Below the pieces are notes generated by a model. It had not been told where the DNA came from, searched no databases, and saw only the letters and a list, made by a program, of their open reading frames with translations. Source: Chryseobacterium sp. CH25 (GTDB lineage Bacteria > Bacteroidota > Bacteroidia > Flavobacteriales > Weeksellaceae). Taken from it: a stretch of DNA of 64,000 nt. Shown in pieces: positions 8,296-16,372 of the stretch (the stretch's first letter is position 1; the number at the start of each line of letters is the position of its first letter). A program made the translations under genes and the position numbers. The stretch spans positions 992,001 through 1,056,000 of the forward strand of contig NZ_NRQT01000001.1 in NCBI RefSeq assembly GCF_004119455.1, given 5' to 3'.

Positions 8296-9433
8296 TTATT
8301 TTGCGATACTTCTTGAGATCACGATTTTCTGGATTTCAGAAGTTCCTTCGTAGATCTGAGTGATTTTTGCATCTCTCATTAATCTTTCTACGTGGTATTC
8401 TTTTACATATCCGTATCCACCGTGGATCTGCACTGCTTCAATAGTAGTATCCATAGCTACCTGAGAAGAGTATAGTTTTGCCATAGCACCACTTTCAGAG
8501 ATGTCTTTTCCAGCATCTTTTTCACAAGCTGCTTTGAAACACAACATTCTTGCTGCTGTAATCTGAGTAGCCATATCTGCTAATTTGAATGCGATAGCCT
8601 GGTGGTTGATGATCTCAGTTTTGAAAGCTTTTCTTGTTTTAGCATATTTAAGAGCTAATTCATAAGCTCCTGAAGCAATACCTAACGCTTGAGAAGCAAT
8701 ACCGATTCTTCCTCCGTTCAATACAGCCATTGCAAAATTGAAACCAAATCCGTCTGCACCAATTCTGTTTTCTTTCGGAACTTTAACGTTGTTGAAGATC
8801 AAAGAGTGTGTATCACTTCCTCTGATTCCCAACTTATCTTCTTTTACTCCTACTTCAAAACCTTCCCAACCTCTTTCTACGATGAAAGCATTGATTCCTT
8901 TATGCTTTTTCTCAGGATCTGTCTGCGCAATTACGATATAGTAAGTAGCTGTTCCACCGTTAGTGATCCAGTTTTAATACCATTAAAAGGTAGTAATCTC
9001 CTTTGTCTTCAGCAGTTGTTTTCTGAGATGTTGCATCAGAACCAGCTTCTGGCTCAGATAAAGCAAATGCTCCGATTACCTGTCCGCTTGCCAATGGAGT
9101 AAGATATTTTACTTTTTGCTCTTCAGAAGCAAATTTTTCAAGACCTGCACACACCAATGAATTGTTTACAGACATTACAACAGCTGCAGAAGCATCTACT
9201 TTTGCAATCTCTTCCATTGCCAGCACGTAAGAAATACTGTCCATACCTGCACCACCGTATTTAGGATCCACCATCATTCCTAAAAGTCCCATTTCTCCCA
9301 TCTTCTTCACCTGCTCTACAGGGAATTTCTGGTCGCGGTCTCTTTCAATAACTCCAGGTAATAGTTCGTTCTGTGCAAAGTCTCTTGCTGCCTGCTGAAT
9401 CATCAGCTGTTCTTCCGATAAATTAAAGTCCAT
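8296..9433 (-). CDS. Acyl-CoA dehydrogenase (reading frame broken by two base losses)
   Basis: FAD-dependent short-chain acyl-CoA dehydrogenase, first step of fatty-acid beta-oxidation, cytoplasmic. The N-terminal part (9433 down to about 8985) has the helical domain and the FAD/substrate motif GAFALSEPEAGSDA. The C-terminal part (from about 8970 down) has LGIRGSDTHSLIFNNVKVP, IQIHGGYGYVKEYHVERL-type sequence and the final YEGTSEIQKIVISR. The literal sequence stops between the two. Restoring one base in the run at 8972-8975 and one at 8983-8984 gives YYLLNGIKNWITNGGTATYY and a single 379-residue protein, the family length. The gene is divergent from the acyl-CoA ligase at 9801, which fits a fatty-acid degradation context. 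Confidence 0.9.
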
Positions 9434-9800
9434 AAAAAAAAATAATTAGATAGCCGTAAATTTACACTTTTTAGGCAAATCTGAAAAAATAAATTAAAAG
9501 TAAGGAAAATACTGATGGAAAGGGAGATGGAGATGATTCAAGACCCGAGGTTAAGGAAATGGGATTTATTATGGTATGAGTTATCAAATAGGAATCATAT
9601 CTATTTATTATTCCCAATAATGATAATATTTTTTTTGCTATTCCAAACTTGTCATATCCTCTTCTTTATCCTTCCCAGAGCACTTTTGCACAGAATTTGT
9701 TATGGTACACATTCAACTTATTTCCAATTATCAGATTCAGATGTACACAATTAAAAAAAATGCTTATATTTAGATTTCTTTATAAATTATTTAAAAAATC
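9434..9800. other. Divergent intergenic region (367 nt)
   Basis: AT-rich spacer between the divergent acyl-CoA dehydrogenase and acyl-CoA ligase genes, so it must hold promoters for both. TATATTTA at about 9768-9775 is a weak -7 box candidate for the ligase. A 79-codon frame (9515-9754, plus) gives a product rich in Phe, Ile and Leu with no recognisable feature, and I do not accept it as a gene. Confidence 0.5.
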
Positions 9801-11579
9801 ATGACGATCAAGAGATTATTCGATATTCCGCACTACGCTTTAGCAAAATATCCTAAAACGGATATGTTTGTAACGAAGTATCATGGTGAATGGAAAAAAA
9901 CTTCCACACAGGAGTTTATTAATGAGGGAAATAAGATATCCAGAGGATTACTGAAGCTAGGTATAAAACCGGGTGATAAGATCGCTTTGATAACCACTAA
10001 CTCCCGTACAGAATGGGCAATAATGGATTTTGGACTTTCTCAGATCGGTGTTGTTTCTGTACCGGTTTATCCAAGTATTTCTCCGGAAGATTATGAATTT
10101 ATCTTCAACAATGCTGAAATACAATATTGTTTTGTTTCCGACAAAGAACTGCTTAATAAAGTGATGAAAGTAAAGCACAACATTCCAACTTTACAGGGAA
10201 TTTTTACTTTTGACAAAATAAGTGGTGCTGCCAACTGGAGCGAAATTCTGGACCTTGGTGAAGACGAATCTACTCAAATTGAAGTGGAAGACCTTTCCAA
10301 CGCTATTAATACGGAGGATTTAGCGACTATTATTTATACATCGGGAACTACAGGAAGACCTAAAGGAGTAATGCTTACTCATAATAATATAGTTTCTAAC
10401 GTATTGGGTGCCATTCCAAGGATTCCTAAGAAAAAAAGCCTTGACTACAAGGAAACAAGAGCATTAAGCTTTCTTCCTATCTGTCATATTTTTGAAAGAA
10501 TGCTTTTCTACCTTTATCAATACAACGGTTTTTCTCTTTACTTTGCTGAAAGCATAGAAAAAATGGGTGAAAACGTGAAGGAAGTGAAGCCACATTATAT
10601 GACTGTAGTGCCAAGACTGGTAGAAAAGGTATATGATAAAATCTACAATACCGGTTCATCTGCTGGCGGTTTAAAATCAAAAATCTTCTTCTGGGCTTTA
10701 AATTTAATTACGAAAAAGAAGACTGTTTCCAAGCCATCAGGCATTCAGCAACTTATTGCAGATAAGCTGGTATTCTCGAAATGGAGAGAAGGTTTGGGTG
10801 GAGAAATTGTTACATTAGTTTCAGGATCTGCAGCCCTGTCTACAAGGCTTAATTTAATGTTCCAGAATGCAGGAATTCCTATTCTGGAAGGTTACGGATT
10901 AACAGAAACATCACCTGTAATTTCTGTAAACAGTTTTGAAAAGATGAAAGTAGGAACCGTTGGTATTCCGTTGGATAACTTACAGGTAAAAATTCAGGAA
11001 GACGGTGAAATTACAGTAAAAGGACCTTCTGTGTTTAAAGGTTACTTCCAGAATGAGGAAATGACCAAAGAAGCCTTTACAGAAGATGGATTCTTTAAAA
11101 CAGGAGATATTGGACACATTGACAGCGATGGTTTCCTACAGATTACCGACCGTAAGAAAGAAATGTTCAAGACATCCGGTGGAAAATATATAGCTCCTCA
11201 AACGATTGAAAATCTGGCTAAAGCTTCTAAATTCATTGAGCAGATTATGGTTGTAGGTGATGGTGAGAAAATGCCATGCGCTCTGGTACAGCCTGATTTT
11301 GAATTTGCTAAAAACTGGGCAATGAGAAACAACCTGAATATAGGTTCCACTCCTGCTGAAATTGCAAACAGTACTGAACTGAAGCAGAGAATTGAAAAAG
11401 AAATTGATGGAATTAATGAACACCTTGGAAACTGGGAAAAAATTAAGAAAATTGAGCTAACTCCTGAGGTTTGGAGCATTGAAACCGGACTTCTGACTCC
11501 TACACTGAAACTGAAGAGAAAGGCCGTAAAAGAGAAGTTTATGGCCCTCTATAATAAGATGTACGATCATCAGGATTAA
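9801..11579 (+). CDS. Long-chain fatty acid--CoA ligase (AMP-binding)
   Basis: ANL-superfamily enzyme that adenylates a long-chain fatty acid and transfers it to CoA, feeding beta-oxidation or lipid synthesis. It has 592 residues, typical for the bacteroidotal long-chain type. The P-loop-like AMP motif YTSGTTGRPKGV is at 179-190. A second core motif is EGYGLTETSP, and the hinge and C-terminal domain show GFFKTGDIGHIDSDGFLQIT, DRKKEMFKTSGGKYI and the catalytic-lysine region LTPTLKLKRK. No membrane segment is seen. It lies opposite the acyl-CoA dehydrogenase gene and ends at a terminator, so it is probably monocistronic. Confidence 0.93.
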   Translation: MTIKRLFDIPHYALAKYPKTDMFVTKYHGEWKKTSTQEFINEGNKISRGLLKLGIKPGDKIALITTNSRTEWAIMDFGLSQIGVVSVPVYPSISPEDYEFIFNNAEIQYCFVSDKELLNKVMKVKHNIPTLQGIFTFDKISGAANWSEILDLGEDESTQIEVEDLSNAINTEDLATIIYTSGTTGRPKGVMLTHNNIVSNVLGAIPRIPKKKSLDYKETRALSFLPICHIFERMLFYLYQYNGFSLYFAESIEKMGENVKEVKPHYMTVVPRLVEKVYDKIYNTGSSAGGLKSKIFFWALNLITKKKTVSKPSGIQQLIADKLVFSKWREGLGGEIVTLVSGSAALSTRLNLMFQNAGIPILEGYGLTETSPVISVNSFEKMKVGTVGIPLDNLQVKIQEDGEITVKGPSVFKGYFQNEEMTKEAFTEDGFFKTGDIGHIDSDGFLQITDRKKEMFKTSGGKYIAPQTIENLAKASKFIEQIMVVGDGEKMPCALVQPDFEFAKNWAMRNNLNIGSTPAEIANSTELKQRIEKEIDGINEHLGNWEKIKKIELTPEVWSIETGLLTPTLKLKRKAVKEKFMALYNKMYDHQD

Positions 11580-11589
11580 ATAATAATAT

Positions 11590-11618
11590 AAACCGCTTCA
11601 TTTTGAGGCGGTTTTTTT
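11590..11618 (+). terminator. Terminator of the acyl-CoA ligase gene
   Basis: Stem aaccgc (11591-11596) with gcggtt (11608-11613), T-rich loop, then a run of T. Confidence 0.85.
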
Positions 11619-11646
11619 ATGGGGTTTATTTACCGTTTCATCTAGG

Positions 11647-11709
11647 TTTTGGCTAAAGCCAGTGGATTTATATTCTATCGTAAAACGGGTTAAAGCCCGT
11701 TTCTATTGA
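11647..11709 (+). repeat. GGCTAAAGCC palindromic element, copy B
   Basis: Begins TTTTGGCTAAAGCCAGTGG and ends ACGGGTTAAAGCCCGTTTCT then ATTGA. The 3' hairpin here is ACGGG-C-type, with CGGGTTAAAGCCCG pairing internally. Same ends as the copies at 7505 and 37078. Confidence 0.75.
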
Positions 11710-11762
11710 ATTTTTATTCTCTCGCGGATTTTGCTGATGACGCAGATTTTTTTAACACAATC

Positions 11763-11838
11763 TTTGTCATTCCGTAGGAATCCAGCCCCGCATTTTTATG
11801 CTACTATGTAGAGATTGCTCCGTCGTCGGAATGACAAA
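11763..11838. repeat. Inverted repeat with 12-bp perfect arms
   Basis: Arms tttgtcattccg (11763-11774) and cggaatgacaaa (11827-11838) enclose 52 nt that include agattgctccgtcgt. MITE- or REP-like size, without any coding capacity. Part of the pattern (attgct..., caatgac) also appears near 7450-7475. Confidence 0.7.
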
Positions 11839-11925
11839 AAACTGCTATAAGACAATTAACAGTATTTATAAAAAGCATCTGTGTTATTTGTGAAAGCATT
11901 TGTGTAACTCGTGTTTCAACAAAAC

Positions 11926-11960
11926 AAAAAAGCTGTCTCAAAATGAAACAGCTTTTATAT
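11926..11960 (-). terminator. Terminator of the 11977-13852 gene pair
   Basis: Stem aaaaagctgt (11927-11936 region) with acagctttt around ctcaaaatgaa, followed by T-rich DNA on both strands. It belongs to the gctgtctc...gaaacagc hairpin type also seen at 37034 and 55014. Confidence 0.75.
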
Positions 11961-11976
11961 TGTTGAAAATCAATAA

Positions 11977-12753
11977 TTAGAATTTAATTACAGATTTCAT
12001 TCTTTCGTTTTCTTCCATTACCAACTCATCGTCAACAAGAATTTTCCCAGAGTGCTCATCAATGATGATTTTCTTTCTCTGAGCGATCTCCATTTGCTTT
12101 TGTGGTGGAATTGTAAAGAAAGATCCTTTTGGAGCTCCTCTCTCTAATCCTACTACTGCAAGACCGTTGATAGAGTTTGTTCTGATTCTGTTGTAAGAAG
12201 CCAGTAATCTCTCATCGATTTTACCTGCATATTCTTTAGATTGCTCTAATAAATATTCTTCTTCTTTTTGAGTTTCAGAAATAAGACCTTCTAGTTCTTC
12301 TTTCTTGAATTTCAAGTGGCTTTTTAAATCGTTGATCTTTGCGTTCAGCTCGCTTAAAGTTTCGTTTTTGTGAGCAATTTTAGCTCCGAATTCTTTAATT
12401 CTTTTTTCAGCAAGCTGAATTTCCAGATCCTGGAATTCCATTTCTTTTCCTAATGCTTCAAACTCTTTATTGTTTCTTACATTATCCTGCTGAGATTTGT
12501 ATTTCTCAATTAAAGTTTTTGCATGGTTAATCACTTCATGCTTTGTTTTGATCTGATCGTCCTGATCTTTGATATCTGCATGAAATTTTTCAGCTCTCTT
12601 TTCAAGACCTTCAATCTCGATTTCAAGATCTTCAACTTCAATTGGCAATTCTCCTCTAGTATTTCGGATTTCATCCAATCTTGAATCTATGATCTGTAAA
12701 TCGTATAAAGCTCTTAATTTTTCTTCAACTGAAATATCGTTGGTTTTTGCCAT
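11977..12753 (-). CDS. C4-type zinc-ribbon family coiled-coil protein lacking the zinc cysteines
   Basis: A 258-residue protein, coiled coil from about 10 to 175, followed by the family's C-terminal domain. Relatives (called C4-type zinc ribbon proteins) usually read CGGC and CxxC in the places where this protein has GAPKGS (206-211) and DEHSG (232-236). The framing residues are kept: LERG before, SFFTIPPQ after, and GKILVDDE at the end. All four zinc ligands are therefore absent and metal binding is unlikely. The gene starts 2 nt after the Nif3 gene ends, a pairing that is common in Bacteroidota. The function of the family is not established; a role with Nif3 is inferred from the coupling. 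Confidence 0.88.
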   Translation of the reverse strand: MAKTNDISVEEKLRALYDLQIIDSRLDEIRNTRGELPIEVEDLEIEIEGLEKRAEKFHADIKDQDDQIKTKHEVINHAKTLIEKYKSQQDNVRNNKEFEALGKEMEFQDLEIQLAEKRIKEFGAKIAHKNETLSELNAKINDLKSHLKFKKEELEGLISETQKEEEYLLEQSKEYAGKIDERLLASYNRIRTNSINGLAVVGLERGAPKGSFFTIPPQKQMEIAQRKKIIIDEHSGKILVDDELVMEENERMKSVIKF

Positions 12754-12755
12754 AT

Positions 12756-13852
12756 TTAAATGAAATAATTTACTGGGTTTGTTTTTTCAATAGATTTTGA
12801 AATTGCAAATGTACTAAATTTTTGTGATAAAATTTCAAATAATTGTTGACTTACAAATTGTTCTGATTCATAATGCCCTATATCACAGATCAGCATTTTA
12901 GACTCAGCTAAAAAATAGTCGTGATATTTAAGATCTCCGGTAAGGTAAGCATCACATTTTTTGGAAACTGCAGCACGTATTCCACTGGCTCCGGAACCTC
13001 CCAACACCCCTACTCTTTTAATTTTTTTGTTATTAAAAGCAGAATGCTTAATAATTTCAAGGCCAAATTTTTCTTTTACAAATCTTAAGAAATCCTTTTC
13101 ATCCATCTCTTCTTCCAGTTCACCATACATTCCTAAACCAACGTGGTGGTTTTTATTATCAAGACTGTATATCTGATGGGCCACTTCTTCATAAGGATGT
13201 GCAGCTTTCATAGCTCCTACGATCTGTCCCTGCTTAAAGCCTTCAAAAATAACTGAAATCATATCTTCATCGGCATTTTCCCTGATGTTCTGCTGTCCGG
13301 AAAACGGATTTGAACCTTCAACAGGCCTGAATGTTCCATTCCCATTAACGGTAAAACTACATTCGTCATAAAAGCCAATGCTTCCTGCTCCTGCAGAGAA
13401 CATAGCCTCTTTTACTTTTTCCGAATAATCTTTGGGAACAAAAACAGTGAGCTGTTTCAGGTTATTTTCTTTAGGCTGAAGAATTTTCATATTCTTTAAT
13501 CCCAGCTGGCTGCAAATCCCATGATTTACTCCAAAGAAATCATTATCAAAAGCCGTATGAATGGCATAAATGGCAATTTTATTTTCGATGGCTTTTAAAA
13601 CCGCTCTTTCTACATAATTTTTCCCGGTTAAAGATTTGAGCCCGGAAAAATGATAGGATGAAAGCATACAATCAGGTTACAGTTTTTCTCAATAGCTTCC
13701 TCTACTACATTTTCCAGTGCATCGTGGCAAACCAGAATTCCAGACACATCACGATCCGGAACTCCGCATAATAAACCTACATTATCAAAATCTTCTGCCT
13801 GTCTGATGCTTATTTCCTCTTCTATCTTTGAAATTACAGTTCTTAGCTTCAT
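12756..13852 (-). CDS. Nif3-like dinuclear metal centre hexameric protein (frameshifted)
   Basis: Member of the Nif3/YbgI family, toroidal hexamers with a dinuclear metal site, sometimes annotated GTP cyclohydrolase I type 2. The N-terminal part is MKLRTVISKIEEEIS, then DFDNVGLLCG and CHDALENVVEEAI, with the metal His in VCFHPIIF. The C-terminal part has the NIF3 insert (VFVPKDYSEKVKEAMFSAGAG) and metal motifs in GGSGASGI and CDIGHYESEQF. The literal frame is broken at 13646-13650. One extra T in that minus-strand run restores FHPIIFSGLKSLTGKNYVER and a 365-residue protein, the usual length for the insert-bearing form. The start MKLRTV is preferred to an upstream ATG (13975). Coupled to the zinc-ribbon-like gene. 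Confidence 0.9.
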
Positions 13853-13922
13853 TCGTCTATATTTTACAGTTACAGCGAAGATATTAATTTTAGAAGGATT
13901 CAGAAAAAAATTCTGTACCAAC

Positions 13923-13951
13923 AAAAAAGCCGGCTGATGAAGACCGACTTT
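13923..13951 (-). terminator. Terminator of the 13976-14823 gene
   Basis: Stem aaagccgg (13926-13933) with ccgacttt (13944-13951), one G-U pair, followed by a T run on the minus strand. Confidence 0.7.
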
Positions 13952-13975
13952 AACAAAAGAATAGTTTAATGTCAT

Positions 13976-14823
13976 TTAATCTTTAAAAAGGGATACTCTT
14001 GTGAAAGATTCTACAGTTACTGAACAACCAGTATCTGCTTCCATAAACAGCTGATAGCCTTTACCAACAGCAAGACTAGCAGGATCAGCTATAGTGTAAA
14101 AATAGAATGTAAGGATTTTTCCCACACCACTGGAACCGGCAGGCAAAAGTTGAATTGAATTAACTTCAAACCCTGAATCCGGATTCAAAAAGTTGCTTTA
14201 ACAGAACCTGAGGAGTTTGATCCCGGAGCAACAGTGGCAATGAGTCTCCACACATGAACCTGTCCAGAAATTTCATTTTCTCTCCATTTACCCGTGGCAT
14301 CCACATAAATATTGGAAGTTACCCCAGGAAAAGGAACTGTAGTCTCCGGCCAACTTGTTGTAGGACTGGCTGCAAAAATTAAAGGAACAGCATAAAGTAC
14401 CTGCATTCTTGGGCCATACGTATTTCCAGATGCACTTAAACTGAGAGTGGGTTTTACATTTGCGTTTCCAGAATTCACCTTAACGACACCGTCATTACCA
14501 GCCTGAGAGGATGTGGGAACAAAAAGCTGTCTCCAGAGGGTACCATCCCAATACTGGAAATTATTCGTTGTCGTATTAAAAATTAAAGTACCTGCGGTAA
14601 GACTAGCATTCACAACGCCTGCAGGCGGCACCGTTGAAGCAATATTATCAGCCAGATATGTATCCCTGTCTGTATCTGTAAGTCTCGGGATAAGAATACC
14701 TTTCTGAGTAGAAACAATATCCAATACTGTAGCTCCATTAGGAGTACTAGTATTAATACCAACCTGTCCACATACAAAACCATATATGAACATTGGTATT
14801 AACGAAGTTAATATTTTCATCAT
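13976..14823 (-). CDS. Secreted VGINT-type surface protein (frameshifted)
   Basis: Begins with a signal peptide (MMKILTSLIPMFIYGFVCGQ) and the motif VGINTSTPNGATVLDIVSTQ, which is common at the mature N-terminus of flavobacterial secreted repeat proteins. KGILIPRLTDTDRD and FQYWDGTLWRQL are also typical of these. The middle and C-terminus look beta-rich (SNIYVDATGKWRENEISGQV). The literal frame ends at KATF. Adding one T in the minus-strand run at 14187-14191 gives VKATFLNPDSGFEVNSIQLL and extends the protein to 282 residues ending at 13976. No T9SS sorting domain is seen. Function unknown; probably cell-surface or extracellular. Confidence 0.75.
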
Positions 14824-14989
14824 GATTTAAGGTTTTGTAGGATAAAATTACAAACTAAAACCAAAAATATGTTAAAAAATAAATTTTTATATGTCATATT
14901 TTATTCGTATTTTACTAATTATAACATATTGAAAAACAACAATTTAAATCAAAATAATTCACTTTTTAAAGATGTAAATTATGTTAACA

Positions 14990-15021
14990 TTTGCAAGATT
15001 CTTTTAACAATCATATCTTTA
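14990..15021 (+). promoter_or_regulatory. Candidate promoter of the ion channel gene
   Basis: TTTG at 14990-14993, 20-nt spacer, TATCTTTA at 15014-15021. Good match to the TTTG / TAnnTTTG pattern with the last base A. Confidence 0.5.
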
Positions 15022-15072
15022 CCTGCTAGTTGACAGAAATTATTAACTTCGCCGTGAAATAATCCCATTAAA

Positions 15073-15900
15073 ATGGAAAGAGAACACAACCTTGTTCCTG
15101 AGGACACTTTATGGAAAAGATACCTTTACCGAATCATTTACCGCTCCGATACCAGGCTCGGAAAACTGTTCGACATCATCTTACTTTCTTTAATTCTTGC
15201 AAGTACAGCCATTATTATGATGGAAAGTGTACCTCAGCTTGATAAAAGGTTTCATTATACATTCCTGATTCTTGAATGGGTAATTTCTATTTTTTTTACT
15301 GCAGAATATTCTATGCGGATTGCTGTAGTAAAAAATAAAAAGCATTATATCTTCAGTTTTTTCGGAATTATAGATTTTCTGGCTCTAGTTCCTTTTTTTC
15401 TTAGCCTTTTCTTTCCGATCACTAAATATTTTCTGATTTTCAGAATGTTGAGAATGCTAAGGGTTTTCAGAATCTTCAACTTACTGGATTTCATGAATGA
15501 TGGCTATCTTATTGTAAGGGCTTTGAAAAACAGTTCAAGAAAGATTTATATATTCCTTCTGTTTCTGATTATATTTTCAGTAATTGTAGGTTCTCTTATG
15601 TTTATGGTAGAAGGTGGCCGTCAGGGGTTTGAAACTATTCCACAGGCTATTTATTGGGCTGTAGTAACTGTAACCACTGTAGGATATGGAGATGTCTCTC
15701 CTATTACTCCACTTGGAAAATTTTTTGCTGTTGTCCTGATGCTTGCCGGTTATTCCATTATTGCTGTTCCTACGGGAATTGTAACGGCAGAAATGCGAAA
15801 CAAGAGACAGAATCTGGAAAAAGTATGTGACCGTTGTGGCAATGAAGATATTGATGATGATGCAAGGTATTGTAAACAATGTGGCAAGAAATTAGCTTGA
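15073..15900 (+). CDS. Voltage-gated potassium-type ion channel with C-terminal zinc ribbon
   Basis: A 275-residue six-helix channel subunit. The S4 voltage-sensor helix has an arginine at every third position (R124, R127, R130, R133). The pore carries the K+ selectivity filter TVTTVGYGD at about 199-207. S6 is FFAVVLMLAGYSIIAVPTGI. The last 25 residues form a small zinc-ribbon-like module with two CxxC pairs (C252/C255 and C267/C270, CDRCGN and CKQCGK). Inner-membrane K+ conductance is inferred from the filter. The C-terminal ribbon is unusual and may act as an assembly or ligand-sensing unit. A 52-codon membrane peptide gene follows 43 nt later. Confidence 0.93.
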   Translation: MEREHNLVPEDTLWKRYLYRIIYRSDTRLGKLFDIILLSLILASTAIIMMESVPQLDKRFHYTFLILEWVISIFFTAEYSMRIAVVKNKKHYIFSFFGIIDFLALVPFFLSLFFPITKYFLIFRMLRMLRVFRIFNLLDFMNDGYLIVRALKNSSRKIYIFLLFLIIFSVIVGSLMFMVEGGRQGFETIPQAIYWAVVTVTTVGYGDVSPITPLGKFFAVVLMLAGYSIIAVPTGIVTAEMRNKRQNLEKVCDRCGNEDIDDDARYCKQCGKKLA

Positions 15901-15943
15901 TACTTGGTATTAGTTTAATCTATTCACCAAATACCACAAAATC

Positions 15944-16102
15944 ATGGAACCAACAAAGAAAAACAAACCGAATAGTTTAGTAATTATTCTTTTTGCATTA
16001 ATTGTCCTGATGATTATTATTTACTTTATTCTCGCCATGTTCTTTCCCACGGTTTTCGACCTGATGAATACAGGGGATATACAGCCAGTACCGGATAAAT
16101 AA
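15944..16102 (+). CDS. Small single-pass membrane protein (52 aa)
   Basis: Short gene not long enough for usual cut-offs. It begins MEPTKKNKPNS, has one strong hydrophobic helix (about residues 12-35, LVIILFALIVLMIIIYFILA) and ends FDLMNTGDIQPVPDK. The positive-inside rule puts the Lys-rich N-terminus in the cytoplasm. It lies 43 nt after the channel gene on the same strand, so they may share a transcript. The stop codon overlaps the first unit of the TAATGAG repeat. The helix, the charged ends and the position argue for a real gene, but there is no family I recognise. Confidence 0.6.
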   Translation: MEPTKKNKPNSLVIILFALIVLMIIIYFILAMFFPTVFDLMNTGDIQPVPDK

Positions 16103-16127
16103 TGAGTAATGAGTAATGAGTAATGAG
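16100..16127 (+). repeat. Tandem heptamer TAATGAG (4 exact copies)
   Basis: Four perfect head-to-tail copies that start within the stop codon of the 52-aa gene. The unit contains the overlapping stop/start word TAATG. Same unit (reverse complement) as at 7758-7781. Confidence 0.9.
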
Positions 16128-16147
16128 TTATAGAATTATTAAAAATA

Positions 16148-16181
16148 AAAAGATGAACGAAAATATCGTTCATCTTTTTTT
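16148..16181 (+). terminator. Terminator after the channel / small-protein genes
   Basis: Perfect 13-bp stem aaaagatgaacga (16148-16160) with tcgttcatctttt (16166-16178), T run on the plus strand. Confidence 0.9.
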
Positions 16182-16322
16182 GTGTAGATATTTATAAGAT
16201 CATAGAAATTATTTTACCCATCTACCCTGATGCCAAAATAAAATTTAAAGATATTCTCTACGTCCAAACATAGCTTCTTATCTAAAAAACAATTTAATAC
16301 TGAGATATCTTATTAAGAAAAT

Positions 16323-16353
16323 AAAAAAGACGGATCTGGTGATCCGTCTTTTC
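16323..16353 (-). terminator. Terminator of the 16373-18763 gene
   Basis: Perfect stem aaaagacggatc (16325-16336) with gatccgtctttt (16341-16352) and a 4-nt loop. The minus strand continues with T residues. Confidence 0.85.
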
Positions 16354-16372
16354 TTATACATAGATAAATTAA

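Larger units (their letters stand above)
11619..11925. other. Spacer with stacked repeats
   Basis: No gene. It contains the second copy of the GGCTAAAGCC element, a stretch ctcgcggattttgctgatga followed by cgcagattttt that looks like decayed dispersed DNA, and the long inverted repeat at 11763-11838. A run resembling tctgtgttatttgtgaaagc then atttgtgtaactcgtg precedes the next terminator. Confidence 0.6.

Noticed and set aside
9515..9754. 79-codon frame on the plus strand between divergent fatty-acid genes
   Set aside because: The product is a Phe/Ile/Leu-rich string without domain, signal or conserved motif. It lies in an AT-rich promoter region, where such frames arise by chance.
16100..16127. 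Heptamer arrays as a CRISPR or satellite structure
   Set aside because: Units are 7 bp without spacers and there are no cas genes.
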